The position numbers and the translations under genes are program-made. Positions 16,065 through 24,751 of a DNA stretch of 64,000 nt are shown in pieces. Every line of letters starts with the position of its first letter. Within the stretch, counting starts at the first letter, position 1. The notes beneath the pieces were generated by a model that saw only the letters and a list, made by a program, of their open reading frames with translations, did not search any database and had not been told where the DNA came from. The stretch spans positions 91,964 to 155,963 of the forward strand of contig NZ_JAROCY010000012.1 of assembly GCF_029436685.1 (NCBI RefSeq). Direction: 5' to 3'. This stretch comes from Novosphingobium cyanobacteriorum (GTDB taxonomy: Bacteria > Pseudomonadota > Alphaproteobacteria > Sphingomonadales > Sphingomonadaceae).

Positions 16065-16475
16065 ATGGCAGGCCCCAACCCCATGAGCCTGTTCGACGTG
16101 GCCGGCCGCGCGATGAGCGCGCAGTTGGTGCGGATGAACGCATCGGCATCGAACCTTGCCAACGCGGGCACCGTCTCCGCCACCGAGCAGGAAGCCTATC
16201 GCCCGCTGCGCCCCGTCTTCGCGCAGGAGCTGGACCAGGCCACCGGCCTTTCAACGGTGAAGGTGCAGGGCGTCTATCGCACGACGGCCACGCCGATCCG
16301 CACCCACGATCCCGACAATCCCATGGCCGACGCCAACGGCGACACCTGGGGCGCTCCCGTCGATGAGAACGCCGAGATGGTCGAGATGCTGGAGGCGAGC
16401 CGCCAGTACCAGAACGTGGTGGAAGCCATGCAGACCGCCAAGCAGCTGATGCTTGAAACGATGAGGATGAAGTGA
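16065..16475 (+). CDS. flgC: Proximal rod protein FlgC
   Basis: A 136-residue rod subunit. The rod motif NASASNLANAGTVSATEQEA sits near the N-terminus and the C-terminal polymerisation helix is NAEMVEMLEASRQYQNVVEA. Length is normal for FlgC. It starts 3 bases after flgB and its stop overlaps the flgD start, so translation is coupled. Confidence 0.95.
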   Translation: MAGPNPMSLFDVAGRAMSAQLVRMNASASNLANAGTVSATEQEAYRPLRPVFAQELDQATGLSTVKVQGVYRTTATPIRTHDPDNPMADANGDTWGAPVDENAEMVEMLEASRQYQNVVEAMQTAKQLMLETMRMK

Positions 16476-16738
16476 TGACCACCGCCGTAACCAACACCAC
16501 CTCGACCACGCTGAACGGCATGCCCAACCACAAGAGCTGGGGCACAATGGGCGCGGGCGATTTCCTGAAGCTGCTGACCGCGCAGCTGAACAACCAAGAC
16601 CCCACCGCCCCGGTCGACAACGCGCAGATGGTGGCGCAGCTGGCGCAGTTCTCCAGCCTCTCCGCCGCGCAATCGACCAACGACAAGCTCCAGACGATCT
16701 CCGACCAGATCGGCAAGCTCGTCGCCAAGACCGCCTGA
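16475..16738 (+). CDS. flgD: Hook scaffolding protein FlgD, short form
   Basis: An 87-residue protein from ATG 16475, overlapping the flgC stop (TGATG); a GTG at 16472 is an alternative. It keeps the conserved FlgD N-terminal block (FLKLLTAQLNNQDPTAPVDN, MVAQLAQFSSLSA), which carries the export signal and hook-cap assembly helices. The usual C-terminal Tudor-like and fibronectin-like domains of ~220-residue FlgD proteins are absent, and no frameshift or downstream fragment explains this. FlgD caps the growing hook and is discarded when FlgK arrives. A cap made only of this segment would be unusual. Confidence 0.85.
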   Translation: MTTAVTNTTSTTLNGMPNHKSWGTMGAGDFLKLLTAQLNNQDPTAPVDNAQMVAQLAQFSSLSAAQSTNDKLQTISDQIGKLVAKTA

Positions 16739-16765
16739 TCCCACTTTACCTGAAAGGCAGCCGCA

Positions 16766-17578
16766 ATGTCCTTCTATACCTCGCTCAACGGCCTCAAGAA
16801 CGCGCAGACCGACCTTGGCGTGATCAGCCACAACATCGCCAACTCGGAAACCAACGGCTTCAAGAAGAGCCGCACCGAATTTGCCGACATCGTGGCCGGC
16901 AGCGCCTTCACCAACCCCAAGCTGATCCAGGGGATCGGCGCGACGGTTGAGGCGATCAACCAGAACTTCTCGCAGGGCGCGATCGAGCAGACCGGTTCGG
17001 CACTGGACGTGGCGGTGAACGGCGACGGCTTCTTCACCACCAAATCGAGCCTGACCGGCGACACGTTCTATACCCGCAATGGCTCGTTCTCGGTCGATGG
17101 CGGCGGGTTCATCCAGGACGGATCGGAAAACCGCCTGCAGGTATTCCCCACCGACGCCACCGGCAACGTCACCGGCACAACGCTGCAGGATGCCCAGATT
17201 CCCGCAACCAACGCGGGAGGCGCCGAGTTTGCCGGCGTGACCGTGGCGGAGAACGGCAACGTGACCGCCTCCTATGCCGACGGCACCAACACGGTGATCG
17301 GCAAAGTGGCGATCGGCACGTTCATTTCGCCCGGCGGCCTGCGCCAGGAAGGATCCTCCAACTGGAGCGCGACCGGCCTTTCGGGCGCGGCGACCTATGG
17401 CCAGCCCGGCAACGGCCAGTACGGCAGCCTGCTTTCGGGCGCGCTGGAGCGATCGAACGTGGACATCGCCGAGGAACTGGTCGGCCTGATCACCGCGCAA
17501 CGCAATTTCCAGGCGAACGCCAAGGCGATCGATACCGCCACGCAGATTTCGCAGACGATCATCAATCTCCGGACGTAA
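16766..17578 (+). CDS. flgE: Flagellar hook protein FlgE, compact form
   Basis: A 270-residue axial protein. MSFYTSLNGLKNAQTDLGVI and SHNIANSETNGFKKSRTEFA give the FlgE N-terminus, and the C-terminal helix ends in SQTIINLRT. FlgE polymerises into the flexible hook that joins rod and filament. It is much shorter than the ~400-residue enteric FlgE, lacking most of the surface-exposed domain insertions. Its place right after flgD supports hook rather than rod identity. Confidence 0.85.
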   Translation: MSFYTSLNGLKNAQTDLGVISHNIANSETNGFKKSRTEFADIVAGSAFTNPKLIQGIGATVEAINQNFSQGAIEQTGSALDVAVNGDGFFTTKSSLTGDTFYTRNGSFSVDGGGFIQDGSENRLQVFPTDATGNVTGTTLQDAQIPATNAGGAEFAGVTVAENGNVTASYADGTNTVIGKVAIGTFISPGGLRQEGSSNWSATGLSGAATYGQPGNGQYGSLLSGALERSNVDIAEELVGLITAQRNFQANAKAIDTATQISQTIINLRT

Positions 17579-17623
17579 TCGCCGGACGGCATCAACCTGC
17601 GGACTTAACTGAGGCCACCTGAC

Positions 17624-18364
17624 ATGGACCGCCTGATCTACACCGCCTATTCGGGCATGACCGGATCGACCACGCGCCAGCGCGTGATCGCTTCGAACAT
17701 GGCGAACGCCCAGACCGTGGGCTTCCGCGCCGAAATGCTGAACGCCGTGCCGATGACGCTGAAGGGGCCGAGCCTGGAGGCGCGGTCGATGACCGAAGGC
17801 GAAGTGCGCGGCGCCAGCATGAAGCAGGGGGCGATGGTCCAGACCGGTAACCCGCTGGATATCGCGATGACCGGGCGGGACATGCTGGCGGTGCAGGCCG
17901 AGGACGGAACCGAGGTCTATACCCGCCGGGGCGACCTTTCGATCGATCCGACCGGCGTGCTCGTGAACGGTGACAGGCGGCCGGTGGTGGGCGACGGCGG
18001 CCCGGTGACGGTGCCGCTGGGATCGAAGGTCAACATCGGGCCCGATGGCGCCGTGCTGGTCAGCAACCCGGACCAGCCCGACGCCCCGGCGCAGCAGGTG
18101 GCGAAACTGAAGATCGCCTCGGCCGAAGGCAGCCAGATCGAGAAGGGCCTGGATGGCCTGTTCCGCGTGGTCGGGGGCGGCGTGCTGCCCAACAACGACG
18201 ACGCCCGGATCCAGGTCGGCACGCTGGAACAGTCCAACGTCGATCCCACCGCCATTCTGGTCGAGATGGTCGAGGCGCAGCGCCTGTTCGACATCCGCAC
18301 CAAGCTCGTATCAACCGCGCGCGAAGTCGACGAAGGCTCCGCGCAGCTCATGCGCCTTTCGTAA
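17624..18364 (+). CDS. flgF: Proximal rod protein FlgF
   Basis: A 246-residue rod protein. MDRLIYTAYSGMTGSTTRQR and IASNMANAQTVGFRAEMLNA are the FlgF N-terminal signature; GNPLDIAMTGRDMLAVQAED and the terminal helix VEMVEAQRLFDIRTKLVST follow. It connects the proximal FlgB/C rod to the distal FlgG rod. It lies between flgE and flgG, with 45 and 14 bases of spacing. Confidence 0.95.
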   Translation: MDRLIYTAYSGMTGSTTRQRVIASNMANAQTVGFRAEMLNAVPMTLKGPSLEARSMTEGEVRGASMKQGAMVQTGNPLDIAMTGRDMLAVQAEDGTEVYTRRGDLSIDPTGVLVNGDRRPVVGDGGPVTVPLGSKVNIGPDGAVLVSNPDQPDAPAQQVAKLKIASAEGSQIEKGLDGLFRVVGGGVLPNNDDARIQVGTLEQSNVDPTAILVEMVEAQRLFDIRTKLVSTAREVDEGSAQLMRLS

Positions 18365-18378
18365 AGGACTGAACACCC

Positions 18379-19167
18379 ATGCCTTCATCCGCTCTTCACG
18401 TCGCCCGCACCGGGCTTGAGGCGCAGGACACGCGCATGCGCGTGATCGCCAACAACCTGGCCAACGTGGGCACCACCGGTTTCAAGCGCGACCGCGCCAA
18501 CTTCGCCACGCTGGCCTATCAGGACGCGCGCGTGGCCGGGCAGCAGTCCTCGGGCGAAACCGCCTATGCCACCGGGCTGAACCTGGGCACCGGCGTGGGC
18601 ATTCAGGCAACGACCCGCATCGACAGCCAGGGTTCGCTGCAGACCACCGGCGCGGCGCTGGACCTTGCGCTGGACGGGGACGGTTACTTCCAGGTGAGCC
18701 TGCCCGGCGGGCAGCTGGCCTATACCCGCGCCGGCAACTTCAGCCGATCGGCCGAAGGGCAGCTGGTGACGGCGCAGGGCTATATCGTGCAGCCGCCGAT
18801 CACCATCCCGGAGGGCGCCAGTTCCATCACCGTGGCGCAGGACGGCACGGTTTCCGCCGTGGTGGCCGGCAATGCCGAGCCGACCCAGCTGGGCCAGCTG
18901 ACGATCGCCAGCTTCGCCAATCCCGGCGGCCTGCAATCGGCCGGCGACAACTTCCTGAAGGAAACCGCCGCCAGTGGGCAGGCGCAGATCGGCGCGCCGG
19001 GCGAAGCCGGGCGCGGCCACATCCGCCAGGGCTTTCTGGAAGCATCGAACGTGAACGTGGTGGAAGAGCTGGTCGACATGATCGAGTGCCAGCGCGCCTA
19101 CGAGATCAACTCGAAGATGGTCTCCGCCGTCGACGAGATGCTCAAGAACGCCAACCAGACACTTTAA
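18379..19167 (+). CDS. flgG: Distal rod protein FlgG
   Basis: A 262-residue protein of the standard FlgG length (260-262). ALHVARTGLEAQDTRMRVIA, NNLANVGTTGFKRDRANFAT and the C-terminal LVDMIECQRAYEINSKMVSA are typical. FlgG builds the distal rod that passes through the P and L rings. Spacing of 14 bases from flgF and 18 to flgH supports one operon. Confidence 0.97.
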   Translation: MPSSALHVARTGLEAQDTRMRVIANNLANVGTTGFKRDRANFATLAYQDARVAGQQSSGETAYATGLNLGTGVGIQATTRIDSQGSLQTTGAALDLALDGDGYFQVSLPGGQLAYTRAGNFSRSAEGQLVTAQGYIVQPPITIPEGASSITVAQDGTVSAVVAGNAEPTQLGQLTIASFANPGGLQSAGDNFLKETAASGQAQIGAPGEAGRGHIRQGFLEASNVNVVEELVDMIECQRAYEINSKMVSAVDEMLKNANQTL

Positions 19168-19185
19168 TCCAAGCCAGTCAGGACG

Positions 19186-19935
19186 ATGATGCATTCTCCC
19201 TTCGACTCCCGCTTCGACCTGCCGATGGTGGTGCCGGTGCAGCCGCAGGAGCGGCCGCTGGGCCTGCGCGTGCTGGCGGTGATCGTGGTGCCCGCAGCGA
19301 TTGCGCTGGCGGTCGCCTATCCGGCGCTGGCCCATGCCCGGGTGAAGCCATCGGAAGGCTTTGCCCCCACCATGCCTCAGGCCGCACCGGTCCGCCCGGC
19401 AGACGGATCGATCTTCAACGTCAACAACGGCTATGCCGCGCTGGTGGAAGGGCGCCGCGCCCACGCGGTGGGCGATCCGCTGACCATCGTTCTGGTGGAA
19501 AGCCTGACCACATCGAAGTCCGCCGCGGGCAAGAAGCAGAAGAACGGATCGTTCAGCTTTACCCCCCCGAGCGCGGGGCCGCTTTCGTTCATCAACCCCA
19601 ACGCCCTTAATCCTTCGGGTTCCGCGTCGTTCAACGGGCAGGGCAATGCGTCGCAGACCAGCACGCTCGGCGGCCAGGTTTCGGTGACGATCGCCGAAGT
19701 CAGGCCGAACGGCACGGCCCTCGTCAAAGGGGAAAAGCGCTTGCTGTTGAGCCAGGGCCAGGAATGGGTGCAGTTTTCGGGGATCGTGCGCCTTGGCGAC
19801 ATCGATGCCGACAACTCCATCGTATCCACCCGCGTGGCCGATGCGCGGATCGAATATGCCGGCAACGGCACGATCACCAGCGCGAGCCGCGAAGGCTGGC
19901 TGGGCCGCTTCTTCAACGCGATCAACCCGTTCTGA
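19186..19935 (+). CDS. flgH: L-ring protein FlgH lacking the lipobox cysteine
   Basis: A 249-residue outer-membrane ring protein. The FlgH core is clear: LVEGRRAHAVGDPLTIVLVE, GQVSVTIAEVRPNGTALVKG, RLGDIDADNSIVSTRVADAR and a C-terminal GWLGRFFNAINPF. The N-terminus has a long signal (VIVVPAAIALAVAYPALAHA) but no cysteine anywhere in the protein, so the N-terminal lipidation that anchors most FlgH proteins cannot occur. It should form the bushing in the outer membrane together with the FlgI ring. Start 19186 has a second ATG directly after it. Confidence 0.9.
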   Translation: MMHSPFDSRFDLPMVVPVQPQERPLGLRVLAVIVVPAAIALAVAYPALAHARVKPSEGFAPTMPQAAPVRPADGSIFNVNNGYAALVEGRRAHAVGDPLTIVLVESLTTSKSAAGKKQKNGSFSFTPPSAGPLSFINPNALNPSGSASFNGQGNASQTSTLGGQVSVTIAEVRPNGTALVKGEKRLLLSQGQEWVQFSGIVRLGDIDADNSIVSTRVADARIEYAGNGTITSASREGWLGRFFNAINPF

Positions 19936-19946
19936 GGAGGCTGACG

Positions 19947-21059
19947 ATGACCGACCGCCTTCTTCGCTCCTGCGTCACCCTGCTGGGCCTTGTGCTCGCG
20001 GCGGCGATGGCCCCCCTCGCCCACGCCGACCGCGTGCGTGACCTTGGCGCCTATCAGGGCGTGCGTACCAACCAGCTGACCGGATATGGCATCGTTGTTG
20101 GTCTGCCCGGCACGGGCGACGACAACCTGGATTACGTGACGCAGGCGATGCGCGGCGTTTCGGGCCGGCTTGGCCTGCAGCTGCCGCCGGGCGTTTCGCC
20201 GGGGCTGAAGAATGCGGCAGCGGTGATGATCACTGCCGACCTGCCCGCGTTTGCCAAACCCGGCCAGCGCATCGACGTGACCGTTTCCACCATCGGCAAG
20301 GCCAAGAGCCTGCGCGGTGGCGCGCTGATCATGGCGCCGCTTTATGGCGCGGATGGCCAGATCTATGCCATGGCGCAGGGCAACCTGGCCGTGGGCGGCC
20401 TTGGCATCACCGCCAAGGACGGATCATCGCTGACCGTGAACGTGCCAACCGTGGGCCGCATCGCCGACGGTGCCAGCGTGGAACGTGCGGTGCAGACCGG
20501 GTTCGACAGCGGCGAAGTGCTGCGCTGGAACCTTTTCCAGGCCGATTTCATGACCGCCGCGCGCGTGCGCGATGCGATCAACACCCGCTTTCCCCAGACC
20601 GCCTCTGTCGAGGACGGGGTGACGCTGGCGCTGCGCCTGCCCGACGGCGCGGACCGTCGCGCGAGCATGATGGCCGCGATCGAGATGATCGACGTGACCC
20701 CGGCGGAAACCCCGGCCAAGGTCATCGTCAACAGCCGCACCGGCACGGTGGTGATCAACAGCGCGGTGCGCCTTTCGCCCGCAGCGATCAGCCACGGCAA
20801 GCTGGTGGTGAAGATCGACGAAAAACCCACCGTTTCGCAGCCCGGGCCGTTCAGCCGCGGCCAGACCGCGATCACGCCGAACAGCCAGATCAACGCCGAG
20901 GAACAGGCCGCGCACGTGGCGCTGTTCAAGCCGGGCGCTTCGCTGTCCTCACTGGTCGATGCGCTCAACAAGCTGGGCGTCTCTCCGTCGGACCTCGTGG
21001 CGATCCTTGAGGCGCTGAAGGAAGCCGGCTCGCTCAAGGCGGAGATGGAGGTGATATGA
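19947..21059 (+). CDS. flgI: P-ring protein FlgI
   Basis: A 370-residue periplasmic protein from ATG 19947, preceded by GAGGAGG. The signal peptide ends at APLAHADR; the mature N-terminus DRVRDLGAYQGVRTNQLTGY is the classic FlgI sequence, followed by GIVVGLPGTGD. FlgI polymerises into the P ring in the peptidoglycan layer, helped by FlgA (13726-14247). Normal length. It overlaps flgJ by 4 bases. Confidence 0.97.
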   Translation: MTDRLLRSCVTLLGLVLAAAMAPLAHADRVRDLGAYQGVRTNQLTGYGIVVGLPGTGDDNLDYVTQAMRGVSGRLGLQLPPGVSPGLKNAAAVMITADLPAFAKPGQRIDVTVSTIGKAKSLRGGALIMAPLYGADGQIYAMAQGNLAVGGLGITAKDGSSLTVNVPTVGRIADGASVERAVQTGFDSGEVLRWNLFQADFMTAARVRDAINTRFPQTASVEDGVTLALRLPDGADRRASMMAAIEMIDVTPAETPAKVIVNSRTGTVVINSAVRLSPAAISHGKLVVKIDEKPTVSQPGPFSRGQTAITPNSQINAEEQAAHVALFKPGASLSSLVDALNKLGVSPSDLVAILEALKEAGSLKAEMEVI

Positions 21060-21400
21060 GCACCGTTTCCACCACGGCATCGGTTCTGGCGACCGGCGCA
21101 AGCGCCGGCCAGCCGCAGTCCCCCGAACGCGCCAAGCTGCGCGAGGCGGCGCAGGCGTTCGAAGCGATCTTCGTTCGCCAGATGCTGTCGAGCGCGCGGG
21201 CGGACAATTTCGGCGGGAACGATCTGCTCGGCAACGATCAGGGGCACGACACCTTCACCCAGATGCGTGACGAACGCTTTGCCGAGATCGCCTCGCAATC
21301 AGGTGCGTTCGGCCTTGCCAGGCAGATCGAGGCGCAGCTTGCGCGCATGATCGCGCCGCCGGCCGCAACCGCTCCGGCAAACCCGGCCAAGGAAGGCTGA
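21056..21400 (+). CDS. flgJ: Rod-binding protein FlgJ without muramidase domain
   Basis: A 114-residue protein equivalent to the N-terminal rod-cap half of FlgJ: KLREAAQAFEAIFVRQMLSS, DTFTQMRDERFAEIASQSGA and FGLARQIEAQL. The muramidase half found in enterobacteria is missing; the separate SLT transglycosylase at 11882-12805 probably supplies that activity. It begins inside the flgI stop (ATGA). Confidence 0.92.
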   Translation: MSTVSTTASVLATGASAGQPQSPERAKLREAAQAFEAIFVRQMLSSARADNFGGNDLLGNDQGHDTFTQMRDERFAEIASQSGAFGLARQIEAQLARMIAPPAATAPANPAKEG

Positions 21401-21404
21401 AGCC

Positions 21405-22760
21405 ATGTCCAGCGACCTCCTCTCCATCGGCGCCAGCGGGGCCAAGGCGGCGCGCATCGCGCTTGACGTGACCGGCCAGAACATCGCCAACGCGTCGTCG
21501 GAAGGCTATATCCGCCGCACCGCCAAGATGACCGAGGTCGCCTCCACCGGATACCAGGGTGCGGTGCGCGACGTCTCGCTTTCGGGCGTGCGCATTTCAG
21601 GCGTGATCCGCAACGCCGACGCATTCCGCCAGGCGGAAGTGCGCCGCACCGGATCGGACACCGCGCGCGCCAGCACCGAAGTGACCGGGCTGAGCAGCGT
21701 GGAGGCGGCGCTGGAGAATTCCAACGTCTATTCCGCGATCACCGGCTTTGAAGGTGCGCTGCAGAAGCTGAAGGAAGACACCACCAGCCCCAGCCTGCGC
21801 GCTTCGGTGATCGAAGCCGCGCGGACGATGACCGACACGTTCCAGATCGCCTCGCAGCAGATCGACGCAGTAGGCACCGGGCTGCGCTTCAACGCCGCCG
21901 ACGGGGTGGACCAGATCAACCGCATCGCTGGCGAACTGGCGCGCACCAACCTGCGCCTTTCCCGCGCGGCCGACGCCAGCAGCGACCAGACTGCCCTGCT
22001 CGACCAGCGCGACAAGCTGCTGAACGACCTGAGCCAGTATGCCGACATCACCACCACGTTTGCCAGCGATGGCACGGTGGCGGTGACGATCGGCGGCGGA
22101 TCGGCGCCAACGCTTGTGCAGGGTGGCGACACCTATGCACTGGCGATGACCACTTCCAGCTCCACCGATCCGACGCTGGACGGCATGGTGACCTTTGACG
22201 TTGGCGGGGCACCGGTGACGCTTTCGGGCGGTTCGCTGGCCGGCGAACAGCAGACGCTGACCAAGCTCGGTTCGGTGAAGGGGGATCTCGACCAGCTGGC
22301 GCGCGACATCGCCAAGACGGTGAACGACGCGCAGAAGAACGGCGTTGACCTAAACGCCGCCACTGGCGCCAACCTGTTTACCGCCAACAACGCTGCCGAT
22401 TTTGCGCTCGCCACCAGTGATGGCAGCAAGATCGCCACGGCAGCCGCGGGATCGCTGCAGAACAGCCGCGACACCACCAACTTCGACGCGATGCTGAGCG
22501 ACCTGGCCACGACCAATCCGGCGGGCCGGATGGACGCGATCCTGTTCGACGTTTCGGCCACGGTTTCGGGCCGCACGGTGACGCGCGATGCGCTGAAGAC
22601 CATTTCCGACGCGGCAGCGACCGCGCTTTCCGCCCAATCGGGCGTGGATCTGAATACCGAGGCGGTCAACCTCGTGCGTTTCCAGCAGGCCTTCCAGGCC
22701 TCGGGGCGCGTGATGCAGGTGGCTGCAGACCTTTTCGACACCCTGCTCCAGATCAGATGA
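21405..22760 (+). CDS. flgK: Hook-filament junction protein FlgK
   Basis: A 451-residue junction protein. The N-terminus (GASGAKAARIALDVTGQNIA, NASSEGYIRRTAKMTE) and C-terminus (DLNTEAVNLVRFQQAFQASG, RVMQVAADLFDTLL) carry the FlgK/HAP1 polymerisation helices. It sits between hook and FlgL and depends on FlgN for export. It is 4 bases after flgJ in the operon. Confidence 0.95.
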   Translation: MSSDLLSIGASGAKAARIALDVTGQNIANASSEGYIRRTAKMTEVASTGYQGAVRDVSLSGVRISGVIRNADAFRQAEVRRTGSDTARASTEVTGLSSVEAALENSNVYSAITGFEGALQKLKEDTTSPSLRASVIEAARTMTDTFQIASQQIDAVGTGLRFNAADGVDQINRIAGELARTNLRLSRAADASSDQTALLDQRDKLLNDLSQYADITTTFASDGTVAVTIGGGSAPTLVQGGDTYALAMTTSSSTDPTLDGMVTFDVGGAPVTLSGGSLAGEQQTLTKLGSVKGDLDQLARDIAKTVNDAQKNGVDLNAATGANLFTANNAADFALATSDGSKIATAAAGSLQNSRDTTNFDAMLSDLATTNPAGRMDAILFDVSATVSGRTVTRDALKTISDAAATALSAQSGVDLNTEAVNLVRFQQAFQASGRVMQVAADLFDTLLQIR

Positions 22761-22780
22761 GCGGAAACAGGTAGAAGCCC

Positions 22781-23710
22781 ATGAGCAGCATCTTCTCCAC
22801 CAGCACCAGCGCCTTCTACGATCGGGCGACGCTCGACCTGAAAAGCCTGCGCACCCAGGCGGAGAAGCTGCAGACGCAGATCAGCTCGGGCAACCGGCTG
22901 ACCACCTCGTCCGACGATCCGCTCGCCGCCTCGCGCTTGCGCGCGCTGCAGCGCTCGGACGCCCTGGGACAAGTCGATGTCGCCGCAGCCAACCGCGCCA
23001 CGTCGGACCTGAACCTTGCGGATTCGGCGCTGACCCAGTTCAGCAATTACATCGTGCGGATCAAGGAGCTGGCGACGCAGGCGGCCACCGGCACCCTGCC
23101 CGACACCCAGCGCGCCGCGATCGGCTCGGAACTCGGGCAGATCCAGAAGGACCTCGTCAACCTTGCCAACACGCGGGACAGCAACGGACACGCGCTGTTC
23201 GGCGGCGACGTGGCGGGCGATGCCTACACCGTCGATGCGACCACCGGCGTGACCAGCTATGCCGGAAACGGCGCGGCGGGCGAGCTTTCGCTGGGCGACG
23301 GCCAGACGGTGACGCGCAGCCTGACCGGGCCGGAGTTCATCGAGTTCAAGGACAAGGCGGGCAACAACACCGACCTGATGTCGCTGGTCAAGAACCTGGC
23401 CGACGCGCTCAAGGCCGGTGGCCCTGCGTCGCAGGCGCTGGCCAGCACCTCGCTCGATACGCTGTCGAACGCGCTGGACTCCGTCACCACCGCGCAGACC
23501 GTGGTCGGTTCCCGACTGACGTGGATCGACATGACGGTGGAGCGGCAGACCGCGATGGCGCAGACCCGCGCCAGCGAACAATCCGACATAGGCGGAACCG
23601 ACACCACCGAGGCCGTGGTGCGGATGCAGGAACTCGCCACCGTGCTGCAGGCCAGCCAGGCCAGCTTCGCCAAGCTCGCCGGCCTTTCGCTCTTCGACGT
23701 TCTGCGCTGA
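22781..23710 (+). CDS. flgL: Hook-filament junction protein FlgL
   Basis: A 309-residue protein of the flagellin-related FlgL/HAP3 family. The N-terminal helix region (KSLRTQAEKLQTQISSGNRL, TTSSDDPLAASRLRAL) and the C-terminal region (LQASQASFAKLAGLSLFDVL) match. It links FlgK to the flagellin filament. It is the last axial gene of the flgB operon, 20 bases after flgK. Confidence 0.93.
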   Translation: MSSIFSTSTSAFYDRATLDLKSLRTQAEKLQTQISSGNRLTTSSDDPLAASRLRALQRSDALGQVDVAAANRATSDLNLADSALTQFSNYIVRIKELATQAATGTLPDTQRAAIGSELGQIQKDLVNLANTRDSNGHALFGGDVAGDAYTVDATTGVTSYAGNGAAGELSLGDGQTVTRSLTGPEFIEFKDKAGNNTDLMSLVKNLADALKAGGPASQALASTSLDTLSNALDSVTTAQTVVGSRLTWIDMTVERQTAMAQTRASEQSDIGGTDTTEAVVRMQELATVLQASQASFAKLAGLSLFDVLR

Positions 23711-23747
23711 CCCGCCAGACCGACTTTAACCAGGATACCCAGACACC

Positions 23748-24611
23748 ATGTTCGCAGGCATCGGCATCGTCGTCCTTCTCGCGATGGTCTTCGGCGGCTT
23801 CGCCATCACCGGCGGTGCGCTCGGCCCCGTGATGCATGCCATCCCACACGAAATGCTCATCATCGGCGGCGCCGCGCTGGGCGCCACGATCACCGGCAAC
23901 TCGATGCACGAGCTGAAGGGCATCGGCGCCGGGCTGGGCAAGGTGTTCAAGGGGCCCAAGCACAACAAGCAGGACCACATCGACGCCATCGTGCTGTGCA
24001 CCCGGCTGATGAAGATCCTGCGCAGCGATGGCCCGGTGGCGCTGGAAAGCCACGTGACCGATCCCAAGAACTCGCCGATCTTCGCCGAATTCCCGCGCCT
24101 GCTCACCAACAAGGAACTGGTCGCGCTGATCTGCGACACGCTTACCCTGATCGTCGTCTCGTCGGGCACGCTGGAAGTGCACGCGGTGGAAGACGTGATG
24201 GATCACGCGATGAAGACCCATTTCCACGAACAGGCCGAAGCGCAGCACGCGCTGCAGGGCCTGGCCGACGCGCTGCCCGCGCTGGGCATCGTGGCCGCGG
24301 TGCTCGGCGTGGTGAAGACCATGGGCTCGATCGACAAGCCGCCTTCAATCCTGGGCGCGATGATCGGCTCGGCGCTGGTCGGCACGTTCATGGGCGTGCT
24401 CCTTGCCTATGGCATGGTCGCGCCGCTGGCGGGACGGCTGAAGCAGGTGCTGGACCAGGACGAGATGATCTTCCACGCGGTGAAGCAGGTGATCATCGCC
24501 TCACTGCACGGCTGGCCGCAGCCGCTGGTGGTGGAAAGCGCGCGTTCGGGCCTTGGCCACGCGTTCCGTCCCGGCCTGTCCGAACTGCTCGACGCGCTGC
24601 GCGGGCGTTGA
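23748..24611 (+). CDS. motA: Flagellar motor stator protein MotA
   Basis: A 287-residue inner-membrane protein of standard MotA length with four membrane segments: ~1-20, 35-50, 170-190 (ALPALGIVAAVLGVVKTMGS) and 203-225 (GSALVGTFMGVLLAYGMVAP). The channel prolines are present. The cytoplasmic loop contains LCTRLMKILRSDGPVALESH, the region that contacts FliG. With MotB it forms the proton-driven stator. A large inverted repeat separates it from motB. Confidence 0.96.
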   Translation: MFAGIGIVVLLAMVFGGFAITGGALGPVMHAIPHEMLIIGGAALGATITGNSMHELKGIGAGLGKVFKGPKHNKQDHIDAIVLCTRLMKILRSDGPVALESHVTDPKNSPIFAEFPRLLTNKELVALICDTLTLIVVSSGTLEVHAVEDVMDHAMKTHFHEQAEAQHALQGLADALPALGIVAAVLGVVKTMGSIDKPPSILGAMIGSALVGTFMGVLLAYGMVAPLAGRLKQVLDQDEMIFHAVKQVIIASLHGWPQPLVVESARSGLGHAFRPGLSELLDALRGR

Positions 24612-24640
24612 TTGTGCGTTTCAGTTTCACAGAAACGCAG

Positions 24641-24723
24641 GCGGCACCGGCCCACTCCCCCGCCCGGCCACCCGTTCAGGGTGCTCTCGCGGATGGCCGG
24701 GCGGGGGAGCGGGCTGGTGCCGC
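24641..24723. repeat. 30-bp inverted repeat between motA and motB
   Basis: The arms at 24641-24670 and 24694-24723 are complementary at 28 of 30 positions around a 23-base loop. The inner 16 pairs (24655-24670 with 24694-24709) are perfect. It lies between two genes expected to be co-transcribed and has no T-run after it, so it is not an ordinary terminator; an mRNA stability or stoichiometry element, or a dispersed palindrome, is possible. Confidence 0.85.
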
Positions 24724-24751
24724 TTCCGCGAACGCGGAAAGGAATTAAGCC

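Noticed and set aside
22133..23581. A 482-codon minus-strand frame across flgK-flgL
   Set aside because: Shadow of two canonical flagellar genes; no ribosome site or domain.
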